Source: DCFW01 sp963790715
Lineage (GTDB): Bacteria > Bacteroidota > Bacteroidia > Bacteroidales > Bacteroidaceae
DNA: 64,000 bases
Direction: 5' to 3'
Assembly: GCA_963790715.1 (NCBI GenBank)
Contig: CAWBPN010000018.1
Location: 372,001 to 436,000, forward strand
Positions 51,913-60,827 of this stretch are shown in pieces. The translations under genes and the position numbers were made by a program. Position 1 is the first letter of the stretch. The number at the start of each line of letters is the position of its first letter. The notes below the pieces were generated by a model, which was not told the DNA's origin, did not search any database, and saw nothing but the letters and a program-made list of their open reading frames with translations.

Positions 51913-53331
51913 ATGTCTACAGAATTATTCTCTACGCTGCCCTACAAAGTGGCAGATATCAACCTTGCAGACTTCGGTCGCAAGGAAATCGAAATGGCAG
52001 AACATGAAATGCCGGGCCTGATGGCTATTCGCGAAAAATATGGAGAAAAACAACCTCTTAAAGGTGCACGCATCATGGGCTCATTGCACATGACTATCCA
52101 AACTGCCGTGTTAATAAAAACGCTGGTGGCATTGGGTGCACAAGTTCGCTGGTGCTCATGCAATATTTATTCTACTCAAGACCACGCTGCCGCAGCTATC
52201 GCTGATATGGGCGTTAATGTATATGCTTGGAAAGGTGAAACTTTAAAGGATTATTGGTGGTGTACTTTGCAGGCTTTAAACTTCCCGGGAGGTAAGGGGC
52301 CTAACGTTATTGTTGACGATGGTGGAGATGCCACACTAATGATACATCACGGTTATGATGCTGAAAACGATGCGTCTATACTTGATGTAAAAGCTGATGC
52401 AGAAGATGAAAGAGAATTGAACGCCATATTGAAACAGGTGTTACCGACAGATAAAAACCATTGGCATAAAATCGCTAAAGACATTAAAGGTGTATCCGAA
52501 GAAACTACTACCGGAGTTCACCGCCTCTATCAAATGGCAGCTCAAGGCAAACTTTTGTTCCCGGCTTTCAATGTAAACGACTCAGTAACCAAATCGAAAT
52601 TCGATAACTTATACGGTTGTCGCGAATCATTGGCTGACGGCATTAAACGCGCCACGGATATTATGATCGCCGGAAAAATTGTTGTTGTTGCAGGATATGG
52701 CGACGTCGGCAAAGGTTGCGCACAGTCAATGCGCAGTTACGGAGCTCGTGTACTGATTACGGAAATCGATCCTATTTGTGCTTTACAAGCTGCGATGGAA
52801 GGTTATCAAGTAGTTACTATGGACGAGGCTTGTTCACAAGGCGACATATTTGTAACTACTACAGGCAATATCGACATCATTCGTATCGAACACATGGAAA
52901 AGATGAAAGACCAATCTATTGTTTGCAACATAGGCCACTTCGATAACGAAATACAAGTAGATAAACTTATTCATTATCCAGGAATCAAAGCTGTTAACAT
53001 TAAGCCACAGGTCGATCGTTACTATTTCCCCGACGGACATTCAATCATATTATTGGCAGGAGGTCGTCTGGTTAACTTGGGTTGTGCTACAGGTCATGCT
53101 TCATTCGTAATGAGCAACTCATTCACCAACCAATCTTTGGCACAAATAGAATTGTTCACCAAACATTATGAAACAGGTGTTTATGTATTGCCAAAAGAAT
53201 TGGATGAAGAAGTTGCACGCTTGCACTTGGCAAAACTTGGCGTTCACCTCACTACTCTGACTCAAGCTCAGGCCGATTATATAGGAGTGAAAGTTGACGG
53301 GCCGTTTAAAGCCGATTATTATCGCTATTAA
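51913..53331 (+). CDS. ahcY: Adenosylhomocysteinase
   Basis: I use the ATG at 51913 (472 residues, MSTELFSTLPYKVADINLAD), since an upstream in-frame codon at 51880 falls inside the -7 box. The enzyme hydrolyses S-adenosylhomocysteine to adenosine and homocysteine in the methyl cycle. GSLHMTIQTAVLI and STQDHAAAAI bind substrate, AGYGDVGKGCA (about 260-270) is the NAD-binding glycine loop, and CNIGHFDNEI and the C-terminal KADYYRY are hallmark sequences. Length is normal for bacterial SAHH. It lies 23 bases upstream of the membrane-protein gene and may be co-transcribed. Confidence 0.98.
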   Translation: MSTELFSTLPYKVADINLADFGRKEIEMAEHEMPGLMAIREKYGEKQPLKGARIMGSLHMTIQTAVLIKTLVALGAQVRWCSCNIYSTQDHAAAAIADMGVNVYAWKGETLKDYWWCTLQALNFPGGKGPNVIVDDGGDATLMIHHGYDAENDASILDVKADAEDERELNAILKQVLPTDKNHWHKIAKDIKGVSEETTTGVHRLYQMAAQGKLLFPAFNVNDSVTKSKFDNLYGCRESLADGIKRATDIMIAGKIVVVAGYGDVGKGCAQSMRSYGARVLITEIDPICALQAAMEGYQVVTMDEACSQGDIFVTTTGNIDIIRIEHMEKMKDQSIVCNIGHFDNEIQVDKLIHYPGIKAVNIKPQVDRYYFPDGHSIILLAGGRLVNLGCATGHASFVMSNSFTNQSLAQIELFTKHYETGVYVLPKELDEEVARLHLAKLGVHLTTLTQAQADYIGVKVDGPFKADYYRY

Positions 53332-53354
53332 ACAAAAATAAATTAAAGGCAACG

Positions 53355-55856
53355 ATGAAAAATATACTAAAAAAAGCCTTGCCTGATATCCTGACAATAC
53401 TTGTATTTGTTATCATATCATTCGCTTACTTCTATCCTGCGGATATTGAAGGAAGAGTAATTACCGGAGGAGATACTACCGCAGGTCTCGGAGCTGCAAG
53501 TGAAACCGCTACTTATACACAACAGACAGGCAAAGTGTCAAGATGGACAAACGCGTTATTTAGCGGTATGCCCACATATCAGCTTTCACCAAGTTACAAA
53601 TCCACCGATACATTAACTGCTATCAGAAGTGTCTACAGTTTAGGATTGCCGGCTTATGTATGTCTTATCTTCATGATGCTCCTGGGATTTTATATTCTGT
53701 TAAGGGCTTTTGATTTCAAACCGTGGTTAGCGGGATTAGGTGCATTGATATGGGCTTTTTCAACATATTTTATTATTCTTATCGGTGCAGGTCATATTTG
53801 GAAATTTATGACCTTGGCCTTTATTCCGCCTACGATAGCAGGTATTGTTCTGGCATATAAAGGCAAATATGTGAGCGGAGGTATTGTCACTGCTTTATTT
53901 GTAGCAATGCAGCTTCTCTCCAACCACCTGCAAATGACCTACTACTTCATGTTCGTTATTTTCTTTATTGTTGTTGCTTATTTAGTAGATGCAATCAAAA
54001 ATAAAAAGATACCGAACTTTGTCAAAGCGACAGGAGTAATAATTGTCGCATCATTAATTGGTGTGATGATTAACGGTTCAAACCTTTATCACACTTATAA
54101 GTACAGCAAGGAGACCATGCGTAATAAGAGTGAACTGGTTAAACCGCAAACGGCAAATCAAACAAATAGCGGACTTGAGCGCGATTATATTACACAGTGG
54201 AGTTACGGCATAGGTGAAACATGGTCGTTGCTTGTTCCTAATATAAAAGGCGGTTCTTCGGCAACTCCGTTGTCGTCAAACGAGAGCGCAATGGAGAAAG
54301 CCAATAGCGAGTACGGACAGATATATCAACAACTGCCATCGTATTGGGGCGAACAGCCCGGTACGGCAGGGCCTGTATATGTAGGAGCTTTCGTGCTGAT
54401 GCTTGCTATACTTGGATGTTTTATTGTAAAGGGTCCTACAAAATGGGCTTTATTGGTAGCTACGATATTTTCAATAGTACTTTCTTGGGGTAAGAATTGC
54501 ATGGGCGTTACTAACTTCTTCATTGACTATGTGCCAATGTACGCAAAGTTCAGAGCCGTATCATCTATTTTAGTAATTGCAGAATTCACAATACCTTTAT
54601 TAGCACTATTGGCTTTAAGGAAAATAATCGAACAACCTGAAATAATCAAGACTAAGCAAAAAGAGTTCTACATAAGTTTAGGATTGACAGGCGGTGTTGC
54701 TTTATTATTTGCCATAATGCCCGGTGTATTCTTCGATTCGTTTGTATCAACAAACGAAATGCAAGCTTTGCAGCATGGCATACCATCTGCTCAATTAGGT
54801 GGCGTGCTTTCAAACCTTACGGATGTGCGTAAAGCAATCATGACAGCCGACGCATGGCGAAGCTTTTTTATTGTTGCTATCGGTGCAGCTTTCGTATGGC
54901 TCTATAGCCGCAAGAAGTTGAAAACACCTGTTCTATTAGGTGCACTTACAATATTGTGCTTTATAGACTTGTGGACGGTGAACAAACGCTATCTGAATGA
55001 TGACCAGTTTGTCGACCCCGACCAAAGAGCACAAGAATTGGTGGAAACACCTACGGATAAGAAAATATTGCAAGATAAATCATTGGATTACCGTGTACTT
55101 AACTTTGCATCGGATACGTTCAATGAGAACAAGACTTCCAATTGGCACAAGAGCATCGGAGGATACAGTGCAGTGAAACTGCGTCGTTATCAGGAAATGA
55201 TAGAATACCATATCGCGCCGGAAATGAAATATGTTATGCAAGCCATAGCTAAAAGCAACGGCGATATGACAAAACTTAATCCGGATTCGATGAAGGTAAT
55301 TGATATGTTGAACGGCAAATACTTTATCTTCCCGTTGCAGGGCGGACAAACCACTCCGCTACCTAATCCGTACGTGTATGGCAATGCATGGTTCGTAAAG
55401 AGTGTTAAGTATGTGAACTCGGCAAACGAAGAGATTGACGCTATCAACCAAGTATCACCGCACGATGTTGCAATTGTTGCAGAACAATTTAAGGGCGACT
55501 TAAACGGAGCTTCAACATTGCAAACCGACTCAACCGACCAAATAAAACTGACGAGTTACGAGCCGAACGATTTGGTATATCAAACAAAAGCAAAGAGTGA
55601 TCAAGTAGCCGTATTCTCTGAAGTATATTATCCTGATTGGAGAGTAAAGATTGACGACAAACCGGTATCTCTTGGTAGAGCAGATTACATTCTACGTGTA
55701 ATAAAAGTTCCGGCAGGAAACCATAAAATCGAATTCACATTCGATCCGTCATCAATTCATACAACGGAAGCAGTTGCATACGCCGGATTGGCAATTTTGT
55801 TATTGGGCTTTATCTGGTGCGTAATCAAAGGATTCAGGAAAGCGCAAATAAAGTAA
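53355..55856 (+). CDS. YfhO-like multispanning membrane protein
   Basis: An 833-residue protein with roughly 12-13 hydrophobic helices over the first 530 residues, beginning at 10-27 and including FMMLLGFYILL, GIVLAYKG and ALLALRK segments, then a soluble periplasmic C-terminal part (about 560-800) and a final helix near 805-825. The GGDT and WTNALFSGMPTYQ motifs after the first helix and VYYPDWRVKIDDKPV near the end match YfhO family proteins, thought to be GT-C-like glycosyltransferases or their relatives. Substrate unknown. Its last 57 bases overlap the convergent WbqC gene. Confidence 0.8.
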   Translation: MKNILKKALPDILTILVFVIISFAYFYPADIEGRVITGGDTTAGLGAASETATYTQQTGKVSRWTNALFSGMPTYQLSPSYKSTDTLTAIRSVYSLGLPAYVCLIFMMLLGFYILLRAFDFKPWLAGLGALIWAFSTYFIILIGAGHIWKFMTLAFIPPTIAGIVLAYKGKYVSGGIVTALFVAMQLLSNHLQMTYYFMFVIFFIVVAYLVDAIKNKKIPNFVKATGVIIVASLIGVMINGSNLYHTYKYSKETMRNKSELVKPQTANQTNSGLERDYITQWSYGIGETWSLLVPNIKGGSSATPLSSNESAMEKANSEYGQIYQQLPSYWGEQPGTAGPVYVGAFVLMLAILGCFIVKGPTKWALLVATIFSIVLSWGKNCMGVTNFFIDYVPMYAKFRAVSSILVIAEFTIPLLALLALRKIIEQPEIIKTKQKEFYISLGLTGGVALLFAIMPGVFFDSFVSTNEMQALQHGIPSAQLGGVLSNLTDVRKAIMTADAWRSFFIVAIGAAFVWLYSRKKLKTPVLLGALTILCFIDLWTVNKRYLNDDQFVDPDQRAQELVETPTDKKILQDKSLDYRVLNFASDTFNENKTSNWHKSIGGYSAVKLRRYQEMIEYHIAPEMKYVMQAIAKSNGDMTKLNPDSMKVIDMLNGKYFIFPLQGGQTTPLPNPYVYGNAWFVKSVKYVNSANEEIDAINQVSPHDVAIVAEQFKGDLNGASTLQTDSTDQIKLTSYEPNDLVYQTKAKSDQVAVFSEVYYPDWRVKIDDKPVSLGRADYILRVIKVPAGNHKIEFTFDPSSIHTTEAVAYAGLAILLLGFIWCVIKGFRKAQIK

Positions 55857-56438
55857 ACTCTCGGGTCCGAGATTAAAGAGTAAATCAACAATACTAAGAT
55901 CGGACTTAAAACCATATTTGTCTTCAAAGACTTGCCAATAAGGTTTAAACGATTTGGCAATATCTTTGAAGGCATTTTTCTTTCTCAAGTCAAGAGCATT
56001 GCCTTCAAGTTCATGAATATATTCCTTTGTATTTTCAATTACGGGTTTAAAATCAATCAGGTTGCAAATAAGTTCTTGTAATTGGTTATTAAAATCCACC
56101 AAGTAATCAAACTTCTTTTCATAAAACGGAGCAAAATCATCTTCATAATATTCAAAGAACGGTGAACTGCTATACGCACTCATAATAGCATGCCAATGAA
56201 GATGCCGCCAATTGCCGTGGTCGCTTATGCGTACATCACGAATACACTGGTCGTTCTTTCCAACCACCGGTATTGACAATGGCATTATACCGTTGGCAGA
56301 AGCAATCACGCATCTATTTCGATAAGTTTGTTTAATGTAGTGCTCATTTGTCTCCAACATTGCAGGGTATTTCATCATAGCCCAATAATAAGAAATCGGA
56401 GCAAGATAAGCAGTAGGTAAATATACTGTTTCAATCAT
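55800..56438 (-). CDS. WbqC family protein
   Basis: A 212-residue cytoplasmic protein. The N-terminus VYLPTAYLAPISYYWAM resembles the WbqC-like family start (PTYLPPIEYF-type), and YRNRCVIASANGIMPLSIPV, then HGNWRHLHW and FFEYYEDDF, follow the family pattern. WbqC-like proteins are found in glycan and O-antigen contexts but have no proven reaction. The start codon overlaps the stop of the upstream S26-like gene (TAATG), so they are coupled. The 3' end overlaps the convergent YfhO-like gene by 57 bases. Confidence 0.85.
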   Translation of the reverse strand: MIETVYLPTAYLAPISYYWAMMKYPAMLETNEHYIKQTYRNRCVIASANGIMPLSIPVVGKNDQCIRDVRISDHGNWRHLHWHAIMSAYSSSPFFEYYEDDFAPFYEKKFDYLVDFNNQLQELICNLIDFKPVIENTKEYIHELEGNALDLRKKNAFKDIAKSFKPYWQVFEDKYGFKSDLSIVDLLFNLGPESLLYLRFPESFDYAPDKAQ

Positions 56439-57214
56439 TAATTAATAGCTTTTAGAAAACGATCGGGACGAAAATAAAACTTTCCGCTTTTCAAGTCACG
56501 GCTTAAAAGCACACAGACGGTATGTCCCACAATACTTGAGCCACATACAGGTCCGTAAGTACGTGAGTCTTTCAGACTTAGCACATTGTTTGATGCCATC
56601 CAATAATAATCATCCCTGAATATCCACGAAATAACATGATGCCCGTCAACCCACAGCGAACGGTTATGAACGCTGGCATGATAAGGTTCGTTCTGATTTA
56701 TAAGCTTAGCATATATATTGCAGTTTGCAGAATCAATCCTAATTAGTTCACCGCGACGAGGAAGAACAAATGTATATTCATTAAGCGGCCTGTGCATTGC
56801 CGCAAAGCGCAACAAGCTGTCTTGTTTTTGCAATGTTTGAGCCTCAACTCTACTCAATTCATATATGTTATGGCTTCTTTGCGAGCGGTAAAACTGCTTA
56901 TAATCAACGAATTTGCGAGTAGAAGCCAAAACATCAACCATGGAATCATTCATCAACAATGTATCTCCAGCCACACCAATGCAACGTCCCACGCACCAAT
57001 CGCAAGACTTGCCTTCGCGATAAACATAAACATCGCCAAAGCGGGGTTGTTTGGATAATCTGTTTATCAAAATATAATCGCCTTGCCACAAAACATTTTC
57101 CATTCCTTTAGCAGGAATGTAACAAGGAGTAAATATAAATATTCTGACCGCACTTACAACTGCTGAAATCAATATCAAAATAATTACTCCACGTTTTATG
57201 GCACCGTGAGTCAT
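56438..57214 (-). CDS. S26 signal-peptidase-like protein lacking catalytic Ser and Lys
   Basis: A 258-residue membrane-anchored protein (helix about residues 8-28) with the SPase I layout but altered active site. Box B reads IPAKGMEN (Gly37 replaces the nucleophile Ser of IPSxS[ML]E). Box D reads GRCIGVAGD (Gly76 replaces the general-base Lys of KRCVGLPGD). Box E reads ASNNVLSLKDSR instead of GDNRDNSxDSR. The neighbouring lepB keeps all of these. It also has four cysteines, with CDWC just before box D. I infer a non-catalytic relative, perhaps a partner of LepB; it lies five bases after lepB. Confidence 0.85.
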   Translation of the reverse strand: MTHGAIKRGVIILILISAVVSAVRIFIFTPCYIPAKGMENVLWQGDYILINRLSKQPRFGDVYVYREGKSCDWCVGRCIGVAGDTLLMNDSMVDVLASTRKFVDYKQFYRSQRSHNIYELSRVEAQTLQKQDSLLRFAAMHRPLNEYTFVLPRRGELIRIDSANCNIYAKLINQNEPYHASVHNRSLWVDGHHVISWIFRDDYYWMASNNVLSLKDSRTYGPVCGSSIVGHTVCVLLSRDLKSGKFYFRPDRFLKAIN

Positions 57215-57218
57215 TTCA

Positions 57219-58649
57219 TCATTTTATATTATCAACCCATCTGAATATACGACTCCAACGAACTTTACCGTCAATGAAACCGCGATCTGGATCCAGAGAC
57301 AACCAAATGAATATAGGCTTACCTACTACATGGTCTTCAGGAACATATCCCCAATAACGTGAATCCTCGGAGTTATCACGATTATCGCCCATCATCCAGT
57401 AATAGTCCATAGTAAAGGTATAACTTGTGGCAAGTTTCCCGTTAATATAAATGTTTTTACCATGTACCTCCAGTTTGTTATTCTCGTAATTTACGATACA
57501 ACGCTCAAACAAAGGAAGATTTTGGATTGTCAACTTAACCTTTGCGCCCTTCTTCGGAATCCATATCGGTCCATAATTCTCGCGTCCCCATGATTTATAC
57601 ATGTCAAGAGGGAACAAGTCGGAATATTGTGCAGTATCGGATAATTGCTCCACTTTATTAACTAATTGCTTATTCTGAACAAAGAAGTTATAATTCTGTT
57701 TCGTAAGCGGCATAGTATATTTCATTGCCGTACGGTCAAACATAGATACGTCCTCATTACTGATGCCCAATTGATGCATCAAATCTGGAGAGATAATGCT
57801 CTTTGTCCAAACGTTATAAGTAAATTCAGCTTCTGTCGGAGTCTTCTCAGGTTTACCGTTTATATATACCACACTATTTTTAATCTGTAGCCAATCTCCG
57901 GGTAAACCTACGCAACGTTTTACGAAATTCTCACGGCGATCGACAGGACGATAAATGACATTACCATATTGTTGGGGATTACTGTTCATGTATTGCCTGC
58001 CGGCATTATACCAGAAGTTATACACTTCACGTTGTTTGTCGGGAGTCAATTTACTCAAATCCACTCTGTTAGTAAGTTGTTGACCTATGGCATAAGCCTG
58101 CTCGTATAAGTCAGGATTCTGTTGTGCCAACGCCACACTGTCACCGGCAGGGAAATTGAACACGACAATATCCATGCGTTTTACTTTGCCGAAACCGGGA
58201 ACACGTTTATATTTCCAATGCGGCCACTCGATATATGATTTACAGTTGAATATCGGTAGAGTATGCTGTGTCAGCGGCATTGACAATGGAGTGTTAGGCA
58301 CGCGCGGTCCGTAGCTCATCTTGCTCACCAACAAATAATCGCCGGTCAACAACGACTTTTCCAAAGAAGAAGAAGGAATTTGATAGTTCTGGAAAATATA
58401 AATGTTCACAAAATAAACGGCAACCAAAGCAAACACAATGGCATCTACCCAACTCATAAGGCTTCTGAATGATTTATTTTTCGATTTCCTCCACCACGAC
58501 CAATGTATCTTTTTAGTAATATAAAAATCGAAGATGACAGGAATCAGAATAATTCCCAACAAACTTCTCACCCATATCAAGAAAGCAATGTAAAGGACCA
58601 TTGCAATGGTAAGGTTTCTCCATTGCCTGCGACTTGCATTAAATTTCAT
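57219..58649 (-). CDS. lepB: Signal peptidase I
   Basis: A 476-residue inner-membrane protease with helices near residues 12-40 and 68-87. YQIPSSSLEKSLLTGDY carries the nucleophile Ser95, and FVKRCVGLPGDWLQ the general base Lys244. MMGDNRDNSEDSRYWG is box E. It cleaves signal peptides from exported pre-proteins. The protein is longer than E. coli LepB because of an insertion between boxes B and D (about 115-235), usual in Bacteroidetes. It follows dapB by 13 bases in a four-gene operon. Confidence 0.96.
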   Translation of the reverse strand: MKFNASRRQWRNLTIAMVLYIAFLIWVRSLLGIILIPVIFDFYITKKIHWSWWRKSKNKSFRSLMSWVDAIVFALVAVYFVNIYIFQNYQIPSSSLEKSLLTGDYLLVSKMSYGPRVPNTPLSMPLTQHTLPIFNCKSYIEWPHWKYKRVPGFGKVKRMDIVVFNFPAGDSVALAQQNPDLYEQAYAIGQQLTNRVDLSKLTPDKQREVYNFWYNAGRQYMNSNPQQYGNVIYRPVDRRENFVKRCVGLPGDWLQIKNSVVYINGKPEKTPTEAEFTYNVWTKSIISPDLMHQLGISNEDVSMFDRTAMKYTMPLTKQNYNFFVQNKQLVNKVEQLSDTAQYSDLFPLDMYKSWGRENYGPIWIPKKGAKVKLTIQNLPLFERCIVNYENNKLEVHGKNIYINGKLATSYTFTMDYYWMMGDNRDNSEDSRYWGYVPEDHVVGKPIFIWLSLDPDRGFIDGKVRWSRIFRWVDNIK

Positions 58650-58662
58650 TGTTTATTCTCTA

Positions 58663-59385
58663 TTAAAAATTAAATAAATCGTCAATTGTCAAGAATCCGC
58701 TTTTGCCGGTATATAAGAACTCTGCTGCCAACACCGCGCCAAAAGCAAATCCTCTGCGGCTTTTGGCAGAATGAGTAATGGTAATCTCATCGGCATCGCT
58801 CTCATAATGAATTGTATGTATACCCGGTACTTCACCTTCTCTAATGGAATGAATAGGTAATTCATCTGCGCTGTCAGCCGTTTCTTTAACCCATTTACTC
58901 TTACGGTCTAGCTTATCCAGTATTTGTTCGGCCAACGTTATAGCCGTACCGCTCGGAGCATCAAGTTTGTGCACATGGTGTGTTTCTGTCATGTCAACAT
59001 CATAAGCAGGATAATTGTTCATTATTTTAGCCAAATACTTGTTGACTGCTGAAAATATGGCAACGCCCAAACTAAAATTTGACGACCACAATAATGTATT
59101 CTTACCGCCGGCACACAGTTTTTTCATTTCATCCTCATGCTCATTCATCCATCCCGTACTGCCGGACACGACTTTCTTTCCTGCTTTGAAACATCTTAAT
59201 ATATTATTGTAAGCAACGGTAGGTGCGGTAAATTCAATAGCCACATCAGCCGATTTGAAAGCATCCGAATCAAAATCCTGCAAGTTATTTACATCAATGG
59301 TACAAACTATTTCATGATTTCTTTCCTTCGCTATTTCACCGATTAGATGCCCCATCTTTCCATATCCTATAAGAGCAATTTTCAT
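58663..59385 (-). CDS. dapB: 4-hydroxy-tetrahydrodipicolinate reductase
   Basis: A 240-residue cytoplasmic enzyme of lysine and diaminopimelate synthesis. The NAD(P) loop is ALIGYGKMGH at the N-terminus, VSGSTGW and the signature ETHHVHKLDAPSGTA (residues about 133-147) hold the catalytic His and Lys. Length is slightly short of 250-270, as is common in Bacteroidetes. It is the first gene of dapB-lepB-S26-like-WbqC. A minus-strand TATCTTTG (59418-59425) precedes it. Confidence 0.97.
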   Translation of the reverse strand: MKIALIGYGKMGHLIGEIAKERNHEIVCTIDVNNLQDFDSDAFKSADVAIEFTAPTVAYNNILRCFKAGKKVVSGSTGWMNEHEDEMKKLCAGGKNTLLWSSNFSLGVAIFSAVNKYLAKIMNNYPAYDVDMTETHHVHKLDAPSGTAITLAEQILDKLDRKSKWVKETADSADELPIHSIREGEVPGIHTIHYESDADEITITHSAKSRRGFAFGAVLAAEFLYTGKSGFLTIDDLFNF

Positions 59386-59417
59386 TATAATATTCTTTTA
59401 CATTTAAACTCATATTG

Positions 59418-59425
59418 CAAAGATA
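59418..59425 (-). promoter_or_regulatory. -7 promoter element of the dapB operon
   Basis: The minus strand reads TATCTTTG, a perfect TAnnTTTG, 32 bases before the dapB ATG. Confidence 0.55.
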
Positions 59426-59438
59426 AAGCTTTTGGAAA

Positions 59439-59470
59439 TATTTTTGTACTTTTGACGTAGTTTTACGTCA
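59439..59470 (+). promoter_or_regulatory. Promoter and inverted repeat of the DUF2851 gene
   Basis: Two overlapping-range -7 boxes, TATTTTTG (59439-59446) and TACTTTTG (59447-59454), are followed by TGACGTA-GTTT-TACGTCA (59453-59470), a perfect 7-bp inverted repeat at the predicted transcription start. The gene starts at 59479. The dapB promoter diverges from the same 93-base gap. Confidence 0.5.
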
Positions 59471-59478
59471 CATTAACA

Positions 59479-60750
59479 ATGGAAGAGTTATTGCATTACA
59501 CTTGGAAACATAAAATATTTCCCTTAAAAGCGTTAAGGACTACAGCAGGACAAGAAGTAGAAATTATAGATACAGGTCAATCCAACCCTAATGCCGGACC
59601 GGACTTTTTTAACGCAAAAGTCAAGATAGACGGTACTTTATGGGTGGGAAATGTGGAAATACATCAACATGCATCCGACTGGTTTACTCACGGACATGAC
59701 CGTGACGCAGCATACGATTCGGTCATTCTTCATGTTGTATCCGATTCAGATTGCAACGTAAGCCGCACAAACGGAGAAGTGATTCCGCAACTTTGCCTGG
59801 AATGCCCCGATTCGGTAAAAGCGAATTATGACATACTGCATGCCAAGGATAAAGACATACCATGTGCCGATATACTTAAGACATTACCTAAAATTAAGAT
59901 ACATTCATGGTTATCGGCTTTGCGCGAAGAACGTTTAATAGAAAAGTCGCGCACAATACGTGAACGTGCCAATCAATACGACCGTGATTGGGAACATGCG
60001 TTCTTCGTAACTCTTTCACGTAACTTCGGATTCGGACTTAACGGCGACACATTCGAGCAATGGGCCAAGAAAATACCTTTAGACGTCATCGGCAAACATC
60101 GCGACGACCTGTTTCAGATTGAAGCTATATTTTTCGGCGTTGCCGGATTATTAAGTAAGACGTTTGACGACGAATATTATTGCCGCATGCAAAAAGAATA
60201 TGCTTATCAACAGCACATGTTCGGATTGAAAGAGTTGCCTATAACCCGGTGGAAACTGCTGCGTACACGTCCGTATAACTTTCCGTATATCCGCATCGCC
60301 CAATTGGCAAACCTTTATCACAGCCACGAAGCACTACTATCAAAAGTAATAGATGCCGAAAACATCACAACGCTTTGTGACATACTGCGTTGCCAAACTT
60401 CCGATTATTGGAAAAGCCATTACATCTTCGGCAGGGAATCAAAATACAGCGAAAAAATAATCTCCGACAAATCACTGCATCTGATTATTCTCAACACCGT
60501 TATACCGTTTCTGTATGCTTACGGCACATATAAAGACGATACAAGGTTGATTGAACGTGCGGAAAGTTTGCTTGATGAATTAAAACCCGAACAAAATTAT
60601 ATCATCCGCCAATGGGAAGCTGCAGGTATGAAACTTGAAAGTGCTGCCGACTCGCAAGCGCTTATACAATTGAAACAGGCATATTGCGAGTGTAAGAAGT
60701 GCCTCGATTGCAGATTCGGGTATGAATTTATGTGTGGTCGGCGTAAATAA
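59479..60750 (+). CDS. DUF2851 family protein
   Basis: A 423-residue soluble protein. Conserved features include SNPNAGPDFFNAKVKI and VGNVEIHQHASDW near the N-terminus, then HDRDAAYDSVILHVV, a nuclease-like arrangement of acidic residues (GPDF...VE.H), which matches the DUF2851 family. The C-terminal EYCECKKCLDC...FMCG has four cysteines that could bind metal. No function has been assigned to the family; a nucleic-acid role is a guess from the motif layout. Confidence 0.85.
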   Translation: MEELLHYTWKHKIFPLKALRTTAGQEVEIIDTGQSNPNAGPDFFNAKVKIDGTLWVGNVEIHQHASDWFTHGHDRDAAYDSVILHVVSDSDCNVSRTNGEVIPQLCLECPDSVKANYDILHAKDKDIPCADILKTLPKIKIHSWLSALREERLIEKSRTIRERANQYDRDWEHAFFVTLSRNFGFGLNGDTFEQWAKKIPLDVIGKHRDDLFQIEAIFFGVAGLLSKTFDDEYYCRMQKEYAYQQHMFGLKELPITRWKLLRTRPYNFPYIRIAQLANLYHSHEALLSKVIDAENITTLCDILRCQTSDYWKSHYIFGRESKYSEKIISDKSLHLIILNTVIPFLYAYGTYKDDTRLIERAESLLDELKPEQNYIIRQWEAAGMKLESAADSQALIQLKQAYCECKKCLDCRFGYEFMCGRRK

Positions 60751-60800
60751 TTTTTTTATTAATTTATAGATAATCATGACGTTAAATTAACAAGAAGACT

Positions 60801-60808
60801 TACTTTTG
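60801..60808 (+). promoter_or_regulatory. -7 promoter element of the Big_5 lipoprotein gene
   Basis: TACTTTTG fits TAnnTTTG and lies 19 bases before the ATG at 60828. Confidence 0.5.
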
Positions 60809-60827
60809 CATTAAATGATAAATAGCA

